Shown one piece after another: positions 46,683 through 60,956 of a stretch of DNA of 64,000 nucleotides. Below the pieces are notes generated by a model. The model ran no database searches. It saw only the letters and a program-made list of their open reading frames with translations, and was not told the DNA's origin. Position numbers and translations under genes: made by a program. Numbering within the stretch: position 1 is the first letter of the stretch; the number at the start of each line of letters is the position of its first letter. Origin of the DNA: Staphylotrichum longicolle (Eukaryota; Ascomycota; Sordariomycetes; Sordariales; Chaetomiaceae); assembly GCA_019096155.1 (NCBI GenBank), contig JAHCVI010000003.1:620001-684000 (forward strand), given 5' to 3'.

Positions 46683-49600
46683 CTACGCCTCCGCCATCAA
46701 TGCCTCCCCCTCGTCCAACAGATCCGTCACCTTCTTCACGTTCCCAATCAAGCTCCTCCCCAGCCCCACCAGCAACAGCTTCTCCGCGTTCGCCGGCAGG
46801 CCCAGATACGTAGGCGGCTCGCGCTCCGGCAGCTTCTGGATCCACCCCATAAACTCCTGCAGCGACGTGCCCGACGGCACCACCAGCTCGCCCTCGCCGT
46901 CGCCCGCCTGCTCCGCCGACGCCGCCGCGACCAGCTTGTGCCCGATATCGAACGCCGCGGGCGTGAGGAACGAGTGCACCAGGCCGTTAAGGACCTTGAA
47001 GTCGGCCTCGTCGTCAACCTTGCCGCCGTACGTCTCCGTCACCAGATAGCGGATCATCTCCCAGGGTATGTTGGCCGGCGCAATGTTGGTGCGGTTCTGC
47101 GCCGTGGCGTCGATCCACGTGTCGATGACAAACGCGGAGCATTCATACTGCCACACGAGTCAGCAAGCTGCCTTGACCAAAGGGAAAAAAGAAGACAAGA
47201 AACTTACATCGGCATCGTTAAACTCCCAGAACCCCTTCCAGCCCAGGTTCGGCGCGTACCGCAGCCTCTCCTGCACCACCGCATGCAGGAACGACAGCAG
47301 CAGGTACAGCCTGGTCCTCTCGACAGGACTCTTGACCGACCTCGTCGACAGCGACGACATCGAGTCCTTCATGTTGGCCCGGACGCCCGCGGGCTGCTCG
47401 TACATGAGCACGCGCGACGCGCGCAGCAGGTTGACGGGGATCTTGGGCGACGACTCCATCGACAGGAACAGCCTGAAGTCCTTGTTCGGGTTGAGCGAGT
47501 CCATGCGCTTCTCGAGGCTCTGCAGCCACGTCGGTGCCAGGTGGACGTTCTTGATCAGCACCCACGAGCCCGTCTGCGCGGCGTTGCTGATGGCTTTGTC
47601 GGCGCTCGCCAGGCCCTCGTTGGAGCCCATGGCAATGTTGGTGCAGCGGACGCGCATGCGCTCGACGAGGCTGTCGACCTTGTACGAGGCGTCGAAGCCG
47701 GGCGACGAGACGAGCGCGATGGGGCGCGTGGCAGACACCTGCTCGACCGTCTGCTTGAGGTCCTCGACAATGTCGAACAGCCCAGCCCCGAACACCAGCG
47801 TGACGAAGCGCTCGGCGGCAGGGACGAAGCGGTCGAGACGGAACAGCTTGACGAGCAGAAGCGACATGAGAGCCTGGTCGGCCGGCTCGGCGCTGTCGTC
47901 CCAAATCTTGGGCACAAAGTTCTCGGCGAGCTCCTCGGTGAAGAACTTGTCCCACTCTGCGGCGGGAACGCGGTCGAGCTTCTCCTTGAGCGCCGTGATC
48001 CGGCCGGCACGCACAAACGCCTCGTCCTTGGCCGCGGCGTCGGTTGATACGTCCCTGCCCTCAACCCGCTCATCCAGAATCACATCCAGCAACCCCTTGT
48101 CCATCTTGTACGGCGACGCATGCGCAAGCAGAATCGCCAGCGTCACGCGATCCTTCTGCAGCAGGCCCAGCGCCGTGCGCTTGAACGTCGTCACGAACAG
48201 GTCCTTGACGATGATGTCGCGACGCACGTTGTGGTTCATCTCGCCGGCCAGGCGCGGGTTGCCGTGCAGGACCGAGTGGAAGATGTCGAGGAAGTACTGC
48301 AGCGAGAACTGGTAAAAGTGGTTGAGGTAGTGCAGCTGCTCGAGGACGGCAAACACGGCGCTGCACGACCGCGCAATGACATTGTACTGCAGCGTAATCT
48401 CCTCGACCTCGGCCATGACGCCCTCGGTGTTGCTCATCTTGGTCGAGATCTCGGCTGCCTCCGTCTTGAGCGTCTCGAGCGTCTCGATGACATTGTCGTC
48501 GTCGAGGATGTTGCCGCGCGACTCGTTGAGCGCCTGCAGGAGCCGCTTCTCGAGCTGCCGGAGGTGCACCTTGAACTCGCCCTGCAGCTTGATGAGGTTC
48601 GAACGCCGCTCGTCCACATCCGGACGCTCCGACTTGAGCACCTCAGCCAGGGACTGCGTCTGCAAGCTGCTCTGCGTGACGGTGAAGTTGACAAAAGTTG
48701 TGCGGCTGCAGATGTCGGGCGCAAACGTGGCCGAGGGATCGCGCGTCGACAGGTAGAGCTTGAAAGACGGCGAAAAGTCAATCTGCTGCTTGCCGAGCTG
48801 GATGAGCACACGACCACCCGTCTTCTGGTACTCCTTGTTGAGCACATGGTTGAGCACCGGATCCAGATGCTCCGCGTCTTGGATGAGAATGGGGTTGCCG
48901 AAGCGGAGCGAGCTCTCGAGCTGCTTGGTGAACGAGTCGTCCAAAAAGCTGGTGACGGTGAGACGGCGGTCCTTGCACTCCCTCTGCAAGAACTCGGTGA
49001 CGCGCCCAGAGGGGTCGATGATGAGCGGGTACCGGTTGAAGCGCTTGAGCACGATGGCGTTCTCCGTGCAAAGGTCGTCGACAGGGAGCGTGTTCTCCTG
49101 CCAGCCGAGCCTCTCGTCGGCAGTGGAGAGATACTCGGTCATCGGATTGTGCTGCTTGAACTGGATGCCCGAGAGATGGAGCTGGTGAAGCCAGTCCTCC
49201 ATCATTGACTTGCGGAAGGTCTGGTCGTACAGACCACTGTAGGCCAAGAACGCAGCGGCCACCAGCACGTCACCCACAAGCGTGCTGATCTGCGTCTCAA
49301 ACGACTTGCTGCCCTCCTCCCAGCGGGTCCTCTCCGAAGACAAGCTGTCGAGGAGCTTGACGCTGCGATCGACCTTGAACTGGACGCGCGACATCTCCGC
49401 CTTGATCGCCTGCGTCTCGCTGATGAGCGATGCGTACTCGGTCTTGTACGTGGCGATGCTGGCCTCGAGGTTCTCAATCGTCTGCTCGACGGCCTTGGCC
49501 TCGGCCTTTGTCTGCAGCGCCTGCTCCTCGAGCAGGTTCACCTCCTCCCTCAGTGGCCCGACGCGGTCCAGGATCTCGGCGTAGTTGACCTGCGCCTCGA

Positions 49601-52600
49601 CCCACTGCACAAGAGGGCCGCAGGCCTTGCTGGCGCGGTTGACCTTCTCAAAAGTGAACTCCGGGTTCGCCAGAAACTCATTGCGCATCTTGATCCGCAG
49701 CGCCCTGGTCATCTGCTTCTCGTTGTTGAAGTTGATGATGCTGGCAATGAAATCATCCCTGCGCACGACGGCCTGGATCTGCTTCCACTCGCTGACCTTG
49801 TGACCGATGAGCGTGCAGACCGAATCCAGCGCGAGACGGACGCCCTGCGGAGGCGCGCCCATGGACCGCACCTCGGTGAGGTGCTGCCGCTTGATGTTGC
49901 TGACGGAGGCCTTGGCTTCCTCGACGGCCGGCTCGGCGCGGGCGAGATCCGAGAGCACAATCTTCTTGCGTGACGCCACCTCGGCCTCCTGGATCTCGAG
50001 CGCCGCCTGAATCTCGAGGGACGTGCTCTTCCTCTGCTCGGCCTCGCGCTGGTCGGCGACCATGCGCTGCAGCTTCTCGTTGGCCTCGGCATCCTTCTGC
50101 TCGAGCTGCGCCTTCTTCTCGGCGAGACTGACGCGGAGGTCGCGGACCTTGTCGACCGTGTCGCGCAGCTTCTCCAGGCCGACATTGAGATGGCGCTGCT
50201 GCTCCTCGAGATCCTCGCGCTTTTCATTGTACAACTTGACATACTGCGCCACAAAGTCGAGGAAGTGCCGCGGCGTGAGGAAAGTGACCTTGCCCTGCTG
50301 CTTGAGGAGCTTGGCGTTGAACCGCTGCAGCGAGTAGTGGATGTAGACCATGGAGTTGACAACGGTCTCTCTGTGCGAGGGAGGCAAGTTGAGGCCGCGA
50401 TAAGCCACGGGCAGGGTATCGGGGGCACCCCAGTTGGCGCGGTCCAAGTCAACAGAGTGCGTGAGCTCGTGGCCGACCTGGAACAGCGCCTGGTCAGACC
50501 AGTCACCGAACCAGTTGAGCACGCAACGGTTGAAGAGCGCGGGCGAGGTCGCCGCCTTGGACGACAAGCCGTCCTCGGGCGGGTTCATGGTGAAGACGAC
50601 GTGCAGGTTCTTGACGATCTGTCCCGTGAACCACTTGTAGAGCTCCTCCTGCGAGTCCAGCAGCAAGCCCTGCCGCTGCGCACCCTCCTTGCAAGCCGTC
50701 ATGAGCGCCGCGAGATCGTCGCCCTCAAACAGACCGGGCACCTCGGCGTTGGCCAGCAGAGTATTCATGCGCTCCAGGAACCCAGAGTCCAGCACGTTCG
50801 ACTCGTCCATGATGAAGCAGATCTTCTCGCCCTTGCAGCCGCAGCGGCGGAGCACCTCCCTCAAATCCTCGTCAAAGTCCTCGGCCGAGTACTTGCCGTG
50901 CACCTTGATCTGGAACACCTTGAGGCCGTTCATCCAGGCCACAAAGCGCGAGAGCGTCGTCTTGCCACTGCCGCTCACACCAATCAAGATCAAATGGCCC
51001 TGCGGCTGCCTAAAGACACGATCAATGCGCAGAACATGTTCCAGGACGTCGTTGAAGAGAATAAGGGGAACATCCACCTCCTCTTCACAGAACGTCTTGA
51101 GTCGCGCCTTGACAAAGTCGCGCAGCTGCTCGCGGTCGACGGGCATGTAGTTCTTCGACAGCCAGTTGGAGAAGAGAATGGGCCCGCCGAGCGCCTTTTG
51201 CTCGTCAATCGTCGGGAAGTACTCCATCGCAATCCGGCGGACCGCATCATCCGTCCACTTGCGCTCGTCTTCGGCCACCAGACGATCCTGGAAGAGCCGA
51301 AGCGCCTCGTGCGCCCAGATGCGGATGAGCCCCTCCACAGAGAGCGTCTCGAGCGGCCGGATGGCCTCGTACACGCCGCGCACCCATCTCGTAAGCTCGC
51401 GGGGACTGTAGACGTAGTGCGGTTGGATCTTGGGCGTGAAGCGTTGCTGCGACTCGAGATAGAAACGGACCATGGCCTGGGTGAGGGGTTCGGCGTAGCC
51501 GCGGAGCGAGGGAATAATCTTGAGGACGGCCGAGTTGAAGGTACCGTAGATCTGCATGAGGGACTGCTCGCCGGGGTAGTCGACCATGATGAGGGGCGCG
51601 TGACGGAGGAAACGGGCGCCCATGGGGGTACGGCCAGCATCGGTGGGCGGATTGCAAGCGCCGACGAACTGGATCCTGTCGAGCGTGACCCACGACTTGT
51701 CCGACGTCCGCCAGAACCCGTTGTGCTCGACGAGCTGGCGGAGGAAGGAGATGGCGCGTTGCGTGCCATACTTGTCTGGGGCAGGCAGGTTGATCTCGTC
51801 GCAGAAGATGACGAGCCAGCGACCGATCTGCGTAGGCGAGAGCATGACTCCGTTGAGCGTCTTCTTGTACTCGCAGTACTGCTCAAAAGTCTTGATGAGG
51901 AGGTCGGGGGTGGTGGCGCTGGAAAAGTTGAGGCCGACCACCTCCATGTTGGGCAGTTTGCGGAGGGCGCTGAACAGCGTCATAGTCTTGCCGGAACCTG
52001 GAGGACCGCACAGGAGCAGCGGCTTGTGCTCGGCAAGCCACGAGTACAAAACATCTTCGTGGCGAACCGTGTCCAGCGTCGGAATGACCACATCAGTCTG
52101 CGTAACGGAGTGGGTATTGACCTCGATCGTCGGCACCTGGCTCTGCCAGGGCGACCATTCAGCCCCGGGCAGGGTAACATCGAAGTCGATGAGGGAGCTG
52201 GCGCCGTCCAGCGGCGGCGAGCCAAAGCTAGCCAGGCCAGCGACCTTGTCGCCAAACAACTTGCGGTCCGACAGCGGGCAGTCGCCGGTCAACGCCCACA
52301 CCATTGCGAGAAGCAGCTTCTTGGCGATGTACCCTTCGACCTGCTCAGGGTCGAGCGGGAAATCGGTGTGCTGCGAATTGTACTCGATGATGTTGCGAAC
52401 AGACTTGTTGAGCAGGGAGAAGAGAGTGTTGAGAACGCGAGAGACCGTGAACTCCATGATGTGGTTGAACCCCTCGGCCTGCTGCAGCGCAAGGAGGATA
52501 AAGTTGTCTGTGGTAAGATAGGCGTGCAGCAGGTCGGCAACCTGTTTCTGAACCTCCAAGGCCTTGGCGGAGCTCTGGCCCGTGGCAACGGCATCCTCAT

Positions 52601-55600
52601 CGAGATCCTCAAAGGCGACCGAGCGCAGCGTGTCAAGGTAGTTGGCGACCATCATGCCGGGCGTGACGGTGTCCTCGCTGAACCAGACCATACCGCAACG
52701 GCTGACGGTGGCGAGCGTCGCATACTTGAGATTCTCCACCTCGAACATGATGCGGACATTGGGCGGCAGGTTGAGACGCTCACCGTTGGGCAGCGTCAAA
52801 AGCTTGTTGTCGTCGAGCACGCTGTTCAAGTTCTCAACCCACTCGGGGTCGACGTCGCCATCAAAGACGATCCAGTGGCGCTTGGTGTCCTCGCCACGGA
52901 GGTTGTCGACAATCTTGCGCAGGATACTCGTGAACAACCCATCCGTCCACTCTCTTGTCGTCGAGTCCAGGTTACCATACAGCGCCTCCTTGGACATGAC
53001 CTTGCTGTCAATGACGTGCGACACGCCCTCGACATTCTCAACCTGCTGCAGGGCGTCCAGCAGCAGTCTCCAAGCAGCAGACTTGCCGGAGCCCGAGTTG
53101 CCCACCATCATGACACCATGATGAATCTTCTGGATCTGGTACAGCTGAAGCACCTTGGTCATCCAGAGCTCGTTGACCACCAGATGCCTCTCAGCCGCGA
53201 GGCGGCGGATCGCGTCCTCCAGCTTGGCCAGGTTGGCGGGCACATACTTGACGCCGGGGAAGCAGACCTCCTCGATGTCCATCATGACGTCGACATCCGA
53301 CTTGATTAGCTTGGGCGCGATGGTCTCGCGGACGCTCTGGACGATAATCTCGGGCTCCACAACCTCCTCGGCGCCGATGCTGCCGTCGCTGTTCGTCAGA
53401 CGGGCGCGCTTCAGTCCACCCGAGCTAACCAGCACGCTCTTGAGCGCACGCAGACCAAAGTCGTAGTGCGCCTGCTTGGAGAGCTTGGCCGAGCACTGAT
53501 CGAAAAAGGGAACCGTGTGCTTGGACAGCTGCTTGGCCTGGTTGAAGCCCTGCGAGTAGAGCATGACCTCGGCGATGAGCTCCTTGTCGGGCTTGGACAT
53601 GGCCACACTGCGGAACAGCTTCTTCAAGTTGTCCGGCAGGTTGGAACGGCCGGCATAGCCGGGGTTCATGGTGATGAAGATGCCAGTGTTGGAATTGACG
53701 TGGAGTTGGCGACCAACAAGCTCGATCTGGGCCTTGTCATCTTCGGCGCCTTGCTTCAGACCGAGCTGGATATTCTGAATCTGTTGAGAGACGGCAGACA
53801 AAATCCTCTCCTCAAGACGGTTGAACTCGTCGAAGCAACCCCAGGCGCCCACCTGGCAGATACCCAGAAAGATGCGGCCCATGGCCTGGAAATCGAATGT
53901 GTCGTCACAACAGAAGACGAGAGTGAAGCGACCGAGCTGGACACCAAGAGCCTTGACTGATTCTGTCTTGCCGGTACCGGCAGGGCCGTAGGGGGAGCCA
54001 CCAAGGCGCTGGCAGAGGGCCTGGGTAAGGGTAAGGAAGCAGCGGTCAGTGAGAGGCGTGCGGACCAGTCTCTCGGGCACGCCGAGGTACTCGAAGCCGT
54101 AGTTGAGCTTGGCGTTGGCCATCTTGATGTGCAGCCGCTGCAGGAAATCGCCCTCGGGCGTGTAGACGTAGCGCATCTGGAGCAGCCACAGGTAGTGGGT
54201 GTTGGAGCGCGCGTTGGCCTTGATGAGCTTCTCAATGACGTCCCGCTGATGGACGCACTCGGTGATGAGCTGCTCGCATTTCTTCCGCATCAGCACGTCG
54301 AGATCCCCGAGGACGGTGCTCGCGATGACACGGAGAACCTGCACCTCGCGGTCGAACAGCGCCTGCAGGTTACCGCCGCCGTCGGCCAGCGCCTGTTCGA
54401 CCGCCGTAGTCCAGACGGCCTGGGTAGCGAGCACGACAATCTGGCTGGGATACGCCTCCATAAATTTGTTGAGAGCTTCTAGATCGATTGTCTCGCTGGC
54501 GAAAATCGGGCTGAACTCCTCCACCGCCTCGGCCAAGAGTTCAGCGAGCGTAGCCTTCATCCCGTTCTCCAACAGGGCCAGCCAGTCATTGATACGGGGC
54601 GTCTTGACGAGGTTGATTTCCTTTTTGAGCCGGACCACCTCGCCTTCCTTTGAGGTGAACCCAGTGATGACCGACTCCTCGTCCATCACCAGGCCGGTGA
54701 GACCAGCAAACATCTTCTTGAAGTGCTTAGCAATGCGCATGGTGTCGTTGCTGTTGCCAATCATCTCGAGCAGATCCTCGTCACCGACAAAGTAGAAGCG
54801 CGGGAACGATACACGCTCCTTCTCGAGGTACTCTCCGAGGGCCTTTTGGATCTTGTTGAGCAGCTCGGCCAGGCGCTCGAGCGACTTTTGGACGTTGGGA
54901 ATATTCAAAACGTCCAAAACGTTGGGCTGCTTGTACACCTTCTTCATCACGGCGGAGAACTCGCTGTTGATGTTTTGGAAGCGAGAGGACTCGATGGGGA
55001 GCAGGTGCTTGATGTCAACATTGCCTGTGAAGACGCCCTCGAGGTAGACCCACTGGCGCTGAACATCAATCCACACGTCGAAGAGCACATGAACGCGGTT
55101 GAGCTTGTCCTCCCAGGCAGAAGCCTCCTCCTCGAACTCCTTGTAGTAGGGCGAATGCCTCATAGCTTGCAGCGAGTTGAGGTTCTCGCTGCACTTGGCA
55201 AAGAGGTCGTCCCAGCCGCGAATGAGACGGCACTTGTTCTGATAGTTGACCAGCTCAAGGCCGTAGCCGGTCCACGTCTCGCGGACTTGCTTGAGGAACT
55301 CCTCGAGAGCCATTTCACCCTGGGCCTGGATGATGATGTCCTTGACGATGACCTCGGTGGCAACAAGGTTGAGGTCCCAAACATCTCCAAGCGTCATGGA
55401 AACGGGCGAGTAGCGCTTGCCGGGCTTGATCTGCTTGTAGATCTTGGTCCAGTGCCGGTCGCGGACGGCCTCCGATTTGAGCTCGGCGAGCATGGGATTG
55501 ACTTTCATGAACTGTCGCAGCACGTTTTGGATGTGCTCAAAGGCAGCATATTGGCGCATCCTGCTGGGCATCTCCTTGGTCAGCTTGATGAGATTGTCGA

Positions 55601-58600
55601 TGGACGAGCGGATCTTTCTCGGCTGGACGCTGTTCCAAAGGATCTCGCGGAGCTCGTTCAGGTTGTTCCAGATGGTGGACAACGAAGCCCACACCGACTT
55701 GAAATCCTGGACCTCTTCAAGAATGACTCCAAGGGAGCTTTCGGGTGTGGGTTGGAGATCAAGCGCTTCCTTGGCCTTGGCGACCATGGCAGACTCCTCC
55801 TGAAGCCTGGTTATTTTGGTCTCAAAGTCGCTGAGCGTAGCGGACGCGACATCAGGCGCGATGGTGCCGGAGACGGGCTTCTCTTCGTTCCACAACTGCG
55901 CAATCTCGTTGATCTTGTCAAGGATGACCTTGTCCTCGGCGATGATCTTGGCACGCAACGCGTCGGTTTGGTCCTGCACGACCTTGGCCTTGCGGGCGAG
56001 CGCTTCGTTCAGGGCATCCCACGCCCCGTCAACCTGTTCGACGTGGAGCCAGTCGTTGGGGAACTGGTACCGCTGCCGCACGAGGGTCGACTCGCCCTGC
56101 CTGAATGTCTCGACCTCGGGCGCCCACAGCTTCACTTGGCGCTTGCAAGTCTGCACTGTCGTGATGAACTGCACAGCCTGCGCAGTCGAGTTGGCCTCGA
56201 TCGCCTGACCCTCGATATCTCTGCGAGCCTTCTCGATCTCGGCATGCACTTCCCGCATGCGTGTACCGAGGCGGCTGGCGAATTTGATCAGGATGTCGTG
56301 TTGCCACTGGTCGTACTTGGCGTTGACTTTGGTCTGGACCTGGTCGTAGTCGATTGTGATGTGGCCAAACGAGCGGCTGACCTCGGTGGTGTCAAAGGTT
56401 TGGCGCGTCTTCCGAAGTTCCTGGAGAAGCTGCAGCCACCTAGACAGCTGGTCGCCAAGAACATCGTAGACGTGCTCGGATTGCAAATCCCAGAGGGACT
56501 GGAACTGGAGCCACTTGTCGACGTACGCGCCAATCTCCTGGATCTTCTTTTCGACAGATGTCTGCACCCGCAAGAGGGCCGAGGTGCACTCGCTCGGCAG
56601 GTCGTTGAAGCGCGGCTCATCATAGACCGTGGTGCTGATTGACATCTGGTAACGGGTAGCCTTGATCCTCTTCAGGTTGCAGATGACACCAATCCAGTCC
56701 TGAAGCTGTGAGAACCAGCTGGCCCTGGCAAACTCGAGTGGAGGGTCGAGGTAAATGACCTGGTTACGCATCGTGATCTCGTGGACGAGCTTCTTCACCA
56801 CTGGCACGTCGGCTTTGGCTCCGTCGGCAGATTCAAGAGCCCGCTTGCGGTCGCTCGCCCTCTCGAGATACTCGTCCTCAAACGCCTCGATCCAGGCCTG
56901 GATGGCATGCTGCAGACGAGTGAGCAAGACGGCTTTGATTTGCATGTTCATGCCCTCCACCCAGTAACCGAGGTTGACGTATTGCTCCAGATTAAGCTGG
57001 TCGACAGCGCTCTGGATGATCTCCAGTCGGGACTCAAACGCCGAGGCCTCGTAGGGGCATTTCTCGAGCTCGGTCAGCGCCTTCTGGACCGTGGCGTGGA
57101 TGTTGGCCAGCGTGATGGTCTTTGACTGCAGAAGAGACACGGACGCGGCAAACTCGCGGATGAACATGACGTGCTTGCTCTCTGCGTTCTTGCCGATGTG
57201 ATCGAGGCCGCCGTTGGCCGTGTAATTCTTGAAGTGCACCTCGTAGGTGTTCACAAACGACTCCCACTTCAAAGGGATGCCCTTGGCGATGAGGGTATAA
57301 ACTTCATCCCGGTGCCCGCTGAGGAGAACGGCAACCTCAGACATGTCGGAGATCTGGCGGTTGGTCTGGGCAAATGTCCTGACGCTCTCCATTAGGCTGA
57401 CGGCATATGGATACACGCGCTTGGCTTCCTTTGCCACGTTGTTGACCGAGTGGGGGACGGGGAAATTAAGCCACACCAAGTTTCGTGTCTCTTTGAACAA
57501 AGCAATCACTTGAGCGTCAAAGTTGACGGCGAGCTCCAACACGTTGCCGGCGGACCGGATTCGGTTGATGTTAAACAGGAGGCCGGAGATCGAGATCTGC
57601 TTTCTCTGCACATCGTGCAGCCACGCCTCGAAAATGGGGCGGGTGTCGAGCTTCTTGCGGAACAAATCGCTTTCGCTCTGCAGTCTCTGGCCCTCGGTAT
57701 GGATGGTCCAGTCAGCGCCCAGCACGTCCTCAACCTTCTTCATGTAACCGTCGAGCTGCCGCTCGATCTGGCGCGCCCAGATGATGGCGCCTGAGGACCG
57801 GGGAAGATCGTGCAGCTGGGCCATGGCGTGGGCCTCGGAATGGCCGTACTGCTGCTTGAACCGCTCGTGCAGCGCAGTGATGGCTTGTTTGACGTTGTCG
57901 ATGAGCTGAGTCTGGTACTCGGCGATGGCGCCGCGGATCTTGGGGCGCACAAAGAGCGCGTTGAACTTGGAGAAGACACGGAACATCTCGTTGGCATTCT
58001 TGGCCGTCGCCAGGCGGTCCCGCAACCGTGCAATGATCGAGTTCTCGACACGCGAGGTCCGCTCGTTGTAAATGTTCTCAGCGCGCGCCCATTTCTGCGT
58101 GCCTTCAGTGGTGACATCCAGGAGATCGACATCTTTCAGGCCCTCCCACGCTTGTCTGACCTCCTCGACGGCATCAACATCGCCAATCTCCTCGACGACG
58201 GCGGTACCGTTGACTGCCGAGCCCTCGGCAATACCGTTAATCGTGGCCTTGGGGCCGAGGACATTGACAATCGTTCGTTGCAGCTGCTCATGATTGTCAC
58301 GGAAGTTGCCAACGTACTTCAGGCGGGCCTGCAGTTCGCCGTGCCTGGGGTTGATCTTGATCGGGATGAACCGCTCGTTGCGGCGGCGGGTGACCTCGCG
58401 GGCAACGTTGGTGAACTCCTTGATGTTCTCGTCCCAGGTCCTGAAGATGTCATCGGCCTGCTTCATGAGCCGGCGGAAATCTTGGTAGTCAAGTTTCACG
58501 AGCTCAGTGCCCGGTAGCAGCCGGTGCAGCACCTCGTCCAGGTCTCCGGAAATAGTCTCGACCAGGGGAAGCGCACGGCGGATGGGGTACGGACATATCC

Positions 58601-59842
58601 TCAGCTTTTTGTTCAGATGAGCAAAGATCTGCCCGATCGAGTCCTTGACCTTGAGCAAGGTGGTGGCCGATAGAAGCTCGTCGAGCGGAAAGTCGCGCAT
58701 AAGCTGGTTGTACTTTTGGACCTTCTCCATGGCCTCCTTCAACCCCGTATCTGCGGTGAAACTGACAGTGGCCTGGAAACGCTTTGCGTGCTTCAAGATC
58801 TCGAGTGTGAGCATCACACCCTCGCTTCTGAGCTGATTCTCGATCCCCTCAAGAGCCGACTCCATGGAGAGCCAGAAATTGATCTCCTGATTTGCCGTGC
58901 CGGTGGTGGGGTCCCTGGTCATCTTGGTGATGACCTGGATGGACTTGATCCAGTTGTTGACGGTCGCCTGCAGGTTGTTGAGAAACGTGCTGTCCTGCAG
59001 AACGGCGGGCGGGATAAGGTCAAGCGTCGGCTTGGTCTGCCTGGCAACCGCCTCGTCGAGGGCGGTTTGCACGATCGGGTGGAAGGGCAGGGACACCTCC
59101 GGAATCTCGACGTTCTGCTGCAGATGGGAGAGACTGAGCTCAAGCTCTGTCCACCGCTTCTTGGTGACCGGAATGCCGGTCTTTGCATCTACATCCGTCC
59201 GCCCTCTCCCGCCGCTCAGCATCTGCTGGCTCTTGGTGCTGGCATCGAAGTATGGCGCCAGACCGTTGTGGAGATAAAGCTGGAGAATCTCGTACGGCGA
59301 TCCGGTCGGGCCTTGCTCGCCGGCGGTAGCGGAAAGGTAAGCCGGGCCGGGCAGGTTGAGTATCTGGATTTGCGAGGTGATGGCGATGCTGGGGTCGAGC
59401 GGCTGGGGCCGCTTGAGAAGGACGAGGAAGGCCACCGTTGTCGTCGACGAGGAGAGGTCGGATGAGATGGTGTACACGTGTGAGGGCGCATCTAGACCGT
59501 GTTAGCATCGCGCATAGCACTGAAAGAGTGTCTGAACGGCCTCCTACTCTCGTCTGTGTCCCCATTTTCCAGCCGATCTCTCGGAACCAAGTCCTTTTGT
59601 ATGTAGAGGGCGACCTGGGTATCCACGGCGAAGCGGGTGCACCGTTGGAGCGTGTCGGGGTACCGAGTCTTGGAGAGCAGACTGCCCGGGGCCTCGAGCT
59701 CGGTCCGGGTTGCGCCCAGGGCAGCCTCGAGGAGCACGGCGAGATGGTCGACGACGCGGCTCGGGTCAACGGCAGCGAAAGGAGCGGCCGCAGCGCCGTT
59801 CGTCCCCGGGCTCGTGGCCGGGGTTGGCGCGACCGCTTCCAT
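46683..59842 (-). CDS. dyn1: cytoplasmic dynein heavy chain
   Basis: Minus-end microtubule motor that moves nuclei, endosomes and vesicles in hyphae (ro-1 in Neurospora, nudA in Aspergillus). Exons 59548-59842, 47208-59491 and 46683-47147 give 4347 residues, the usual length. Introns are 56 and 60 bp; exon 2 is 12,284 bp without a stop or frame change. The N-terminal tail fills about the first 1300 residues, then the linker. P-loops are AAA1 GPAGTGKTE (about 1932), AAA2 GNSGSGKSA (2228), AAA3 GPPGSGKTM (2592) and AAA4 GVSGSGKTT (2933). Walker B sites include [11 protein letters not shown] (AAA1), [10 protein letters not shown] (AAA3) and [10 protein letters not shown] (AAA4). The coiled-coil stalk and microtubule-binding tip cover about 3205-3480. 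The C-terminal AAA6 and cap end in exon 3. The start at 59842 gives [13 protein letters not shown]. Confidence 0.97.
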
Positions 59843-60956
59843 GGTGGAATAGTCGTTTGAGGGGAGGGAAATCGAGATCACGGTTCGAGATCACGGTTCC
59901 GGCGATGTCATGTCTCTCAAGAGACTCCCTGGCACGGTCTCGGAGGTTTATTAGGTGGAAAGGTGGAATCGCGCAGTCGTGGCACCGCCAGTGATTGCGC
60001 AGAAAAAAAGTATTAGTCGGCAGCAAAGTCGCAGAGCCGAGAAAAGAATGGCCAAAGGGCGCTGGGATGGGTATCTCGGGTATCACGGTGTGTTTTCCTC
60101 TCCAAGCCGGTCCTGAAAAGGGCGATGCGAAGTCTGGAAATGTGAAATGCAGGCTCACTTTGATTGCTCCTGAACGGGAAATGGAAGCTGCCCTGCACGT
60201 TTCCTGACCACGCCCAGGCCTGACGCGACTGCCGGATCCCTGTCGCGGAAGGCATGCATCAGGGGCCATGTCGCCCACACATGGGTCGGCCTCTGATTGG
60301 GCAAATGCCCGGCTCAACCCCTGCTGCAGAAAGCCGACGGGAGCATCTACGAACCGTTTCACACGCAGGGATGGGGAAACTGTGAGGGTCCAAAAAAGTC
60401 ATGTTCTCGGTCCTCTGAGAGCTGGAACATCGACGGTCACCCAAATAATGTTATCCTGGCGATGGGATAAGGTGGTTCCTTGATCAAGACGCGCACACGG
60501 GCCGCGGCAGGTTCGGCAAGCCCCGTCCCTCGACAGGGACACCTTGGGTTGCGGAGGAGGCAAGCCGTGTGTGGGTGGTCTCGAGCGTGGTTGGCTCAGA
60601 CGTATCCCGGCGAAGGGGTGAGCTTAACCAATCCAGCGTCGAGGGTTCCACAGTGAATCAACAAGCCCCTTCCTGATGAACCGTGAACAAAGGACGCGGT
60701 CTGGGCCCAGCAACCTTGGAGGAAACGCGGATTGCATGCTTCACCATCGTCATTTCGAGTCTCTAGAACACCTGCAATGCCCGAAAAGAACCCAAACCAG
60801 CCCAAAGAACGCCCATGCTTCATGAGAGAAAACAAACGCCATTCCACATCCCGACCCATACCCATTTCTGCCCAGCAACCAAGTCAAGGCCAGCCTCTCG
60901 AATGCTTCAGTCCGCTGAGCCAACACGCTGGCCCCGACCACGACAACCCGACCTCT
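59843..60956. other. dynein upstream region
   Basis: 1.1 kb with the dynein promoter and the 3' flank of the FAR1-like gene. Short overlapping frames only. No RNA gene or repeat noticed. Confidence 0.5.

Noticed and set aside
50190..53309. 1039-codon open frame antisense to dynein
   Set aside because: It is the mirror of a G/C-biased real coding strand; it has no domain motif, and similar antisense frames lie opposite xyr1 (17881-19278) and elsewhere in dynein.
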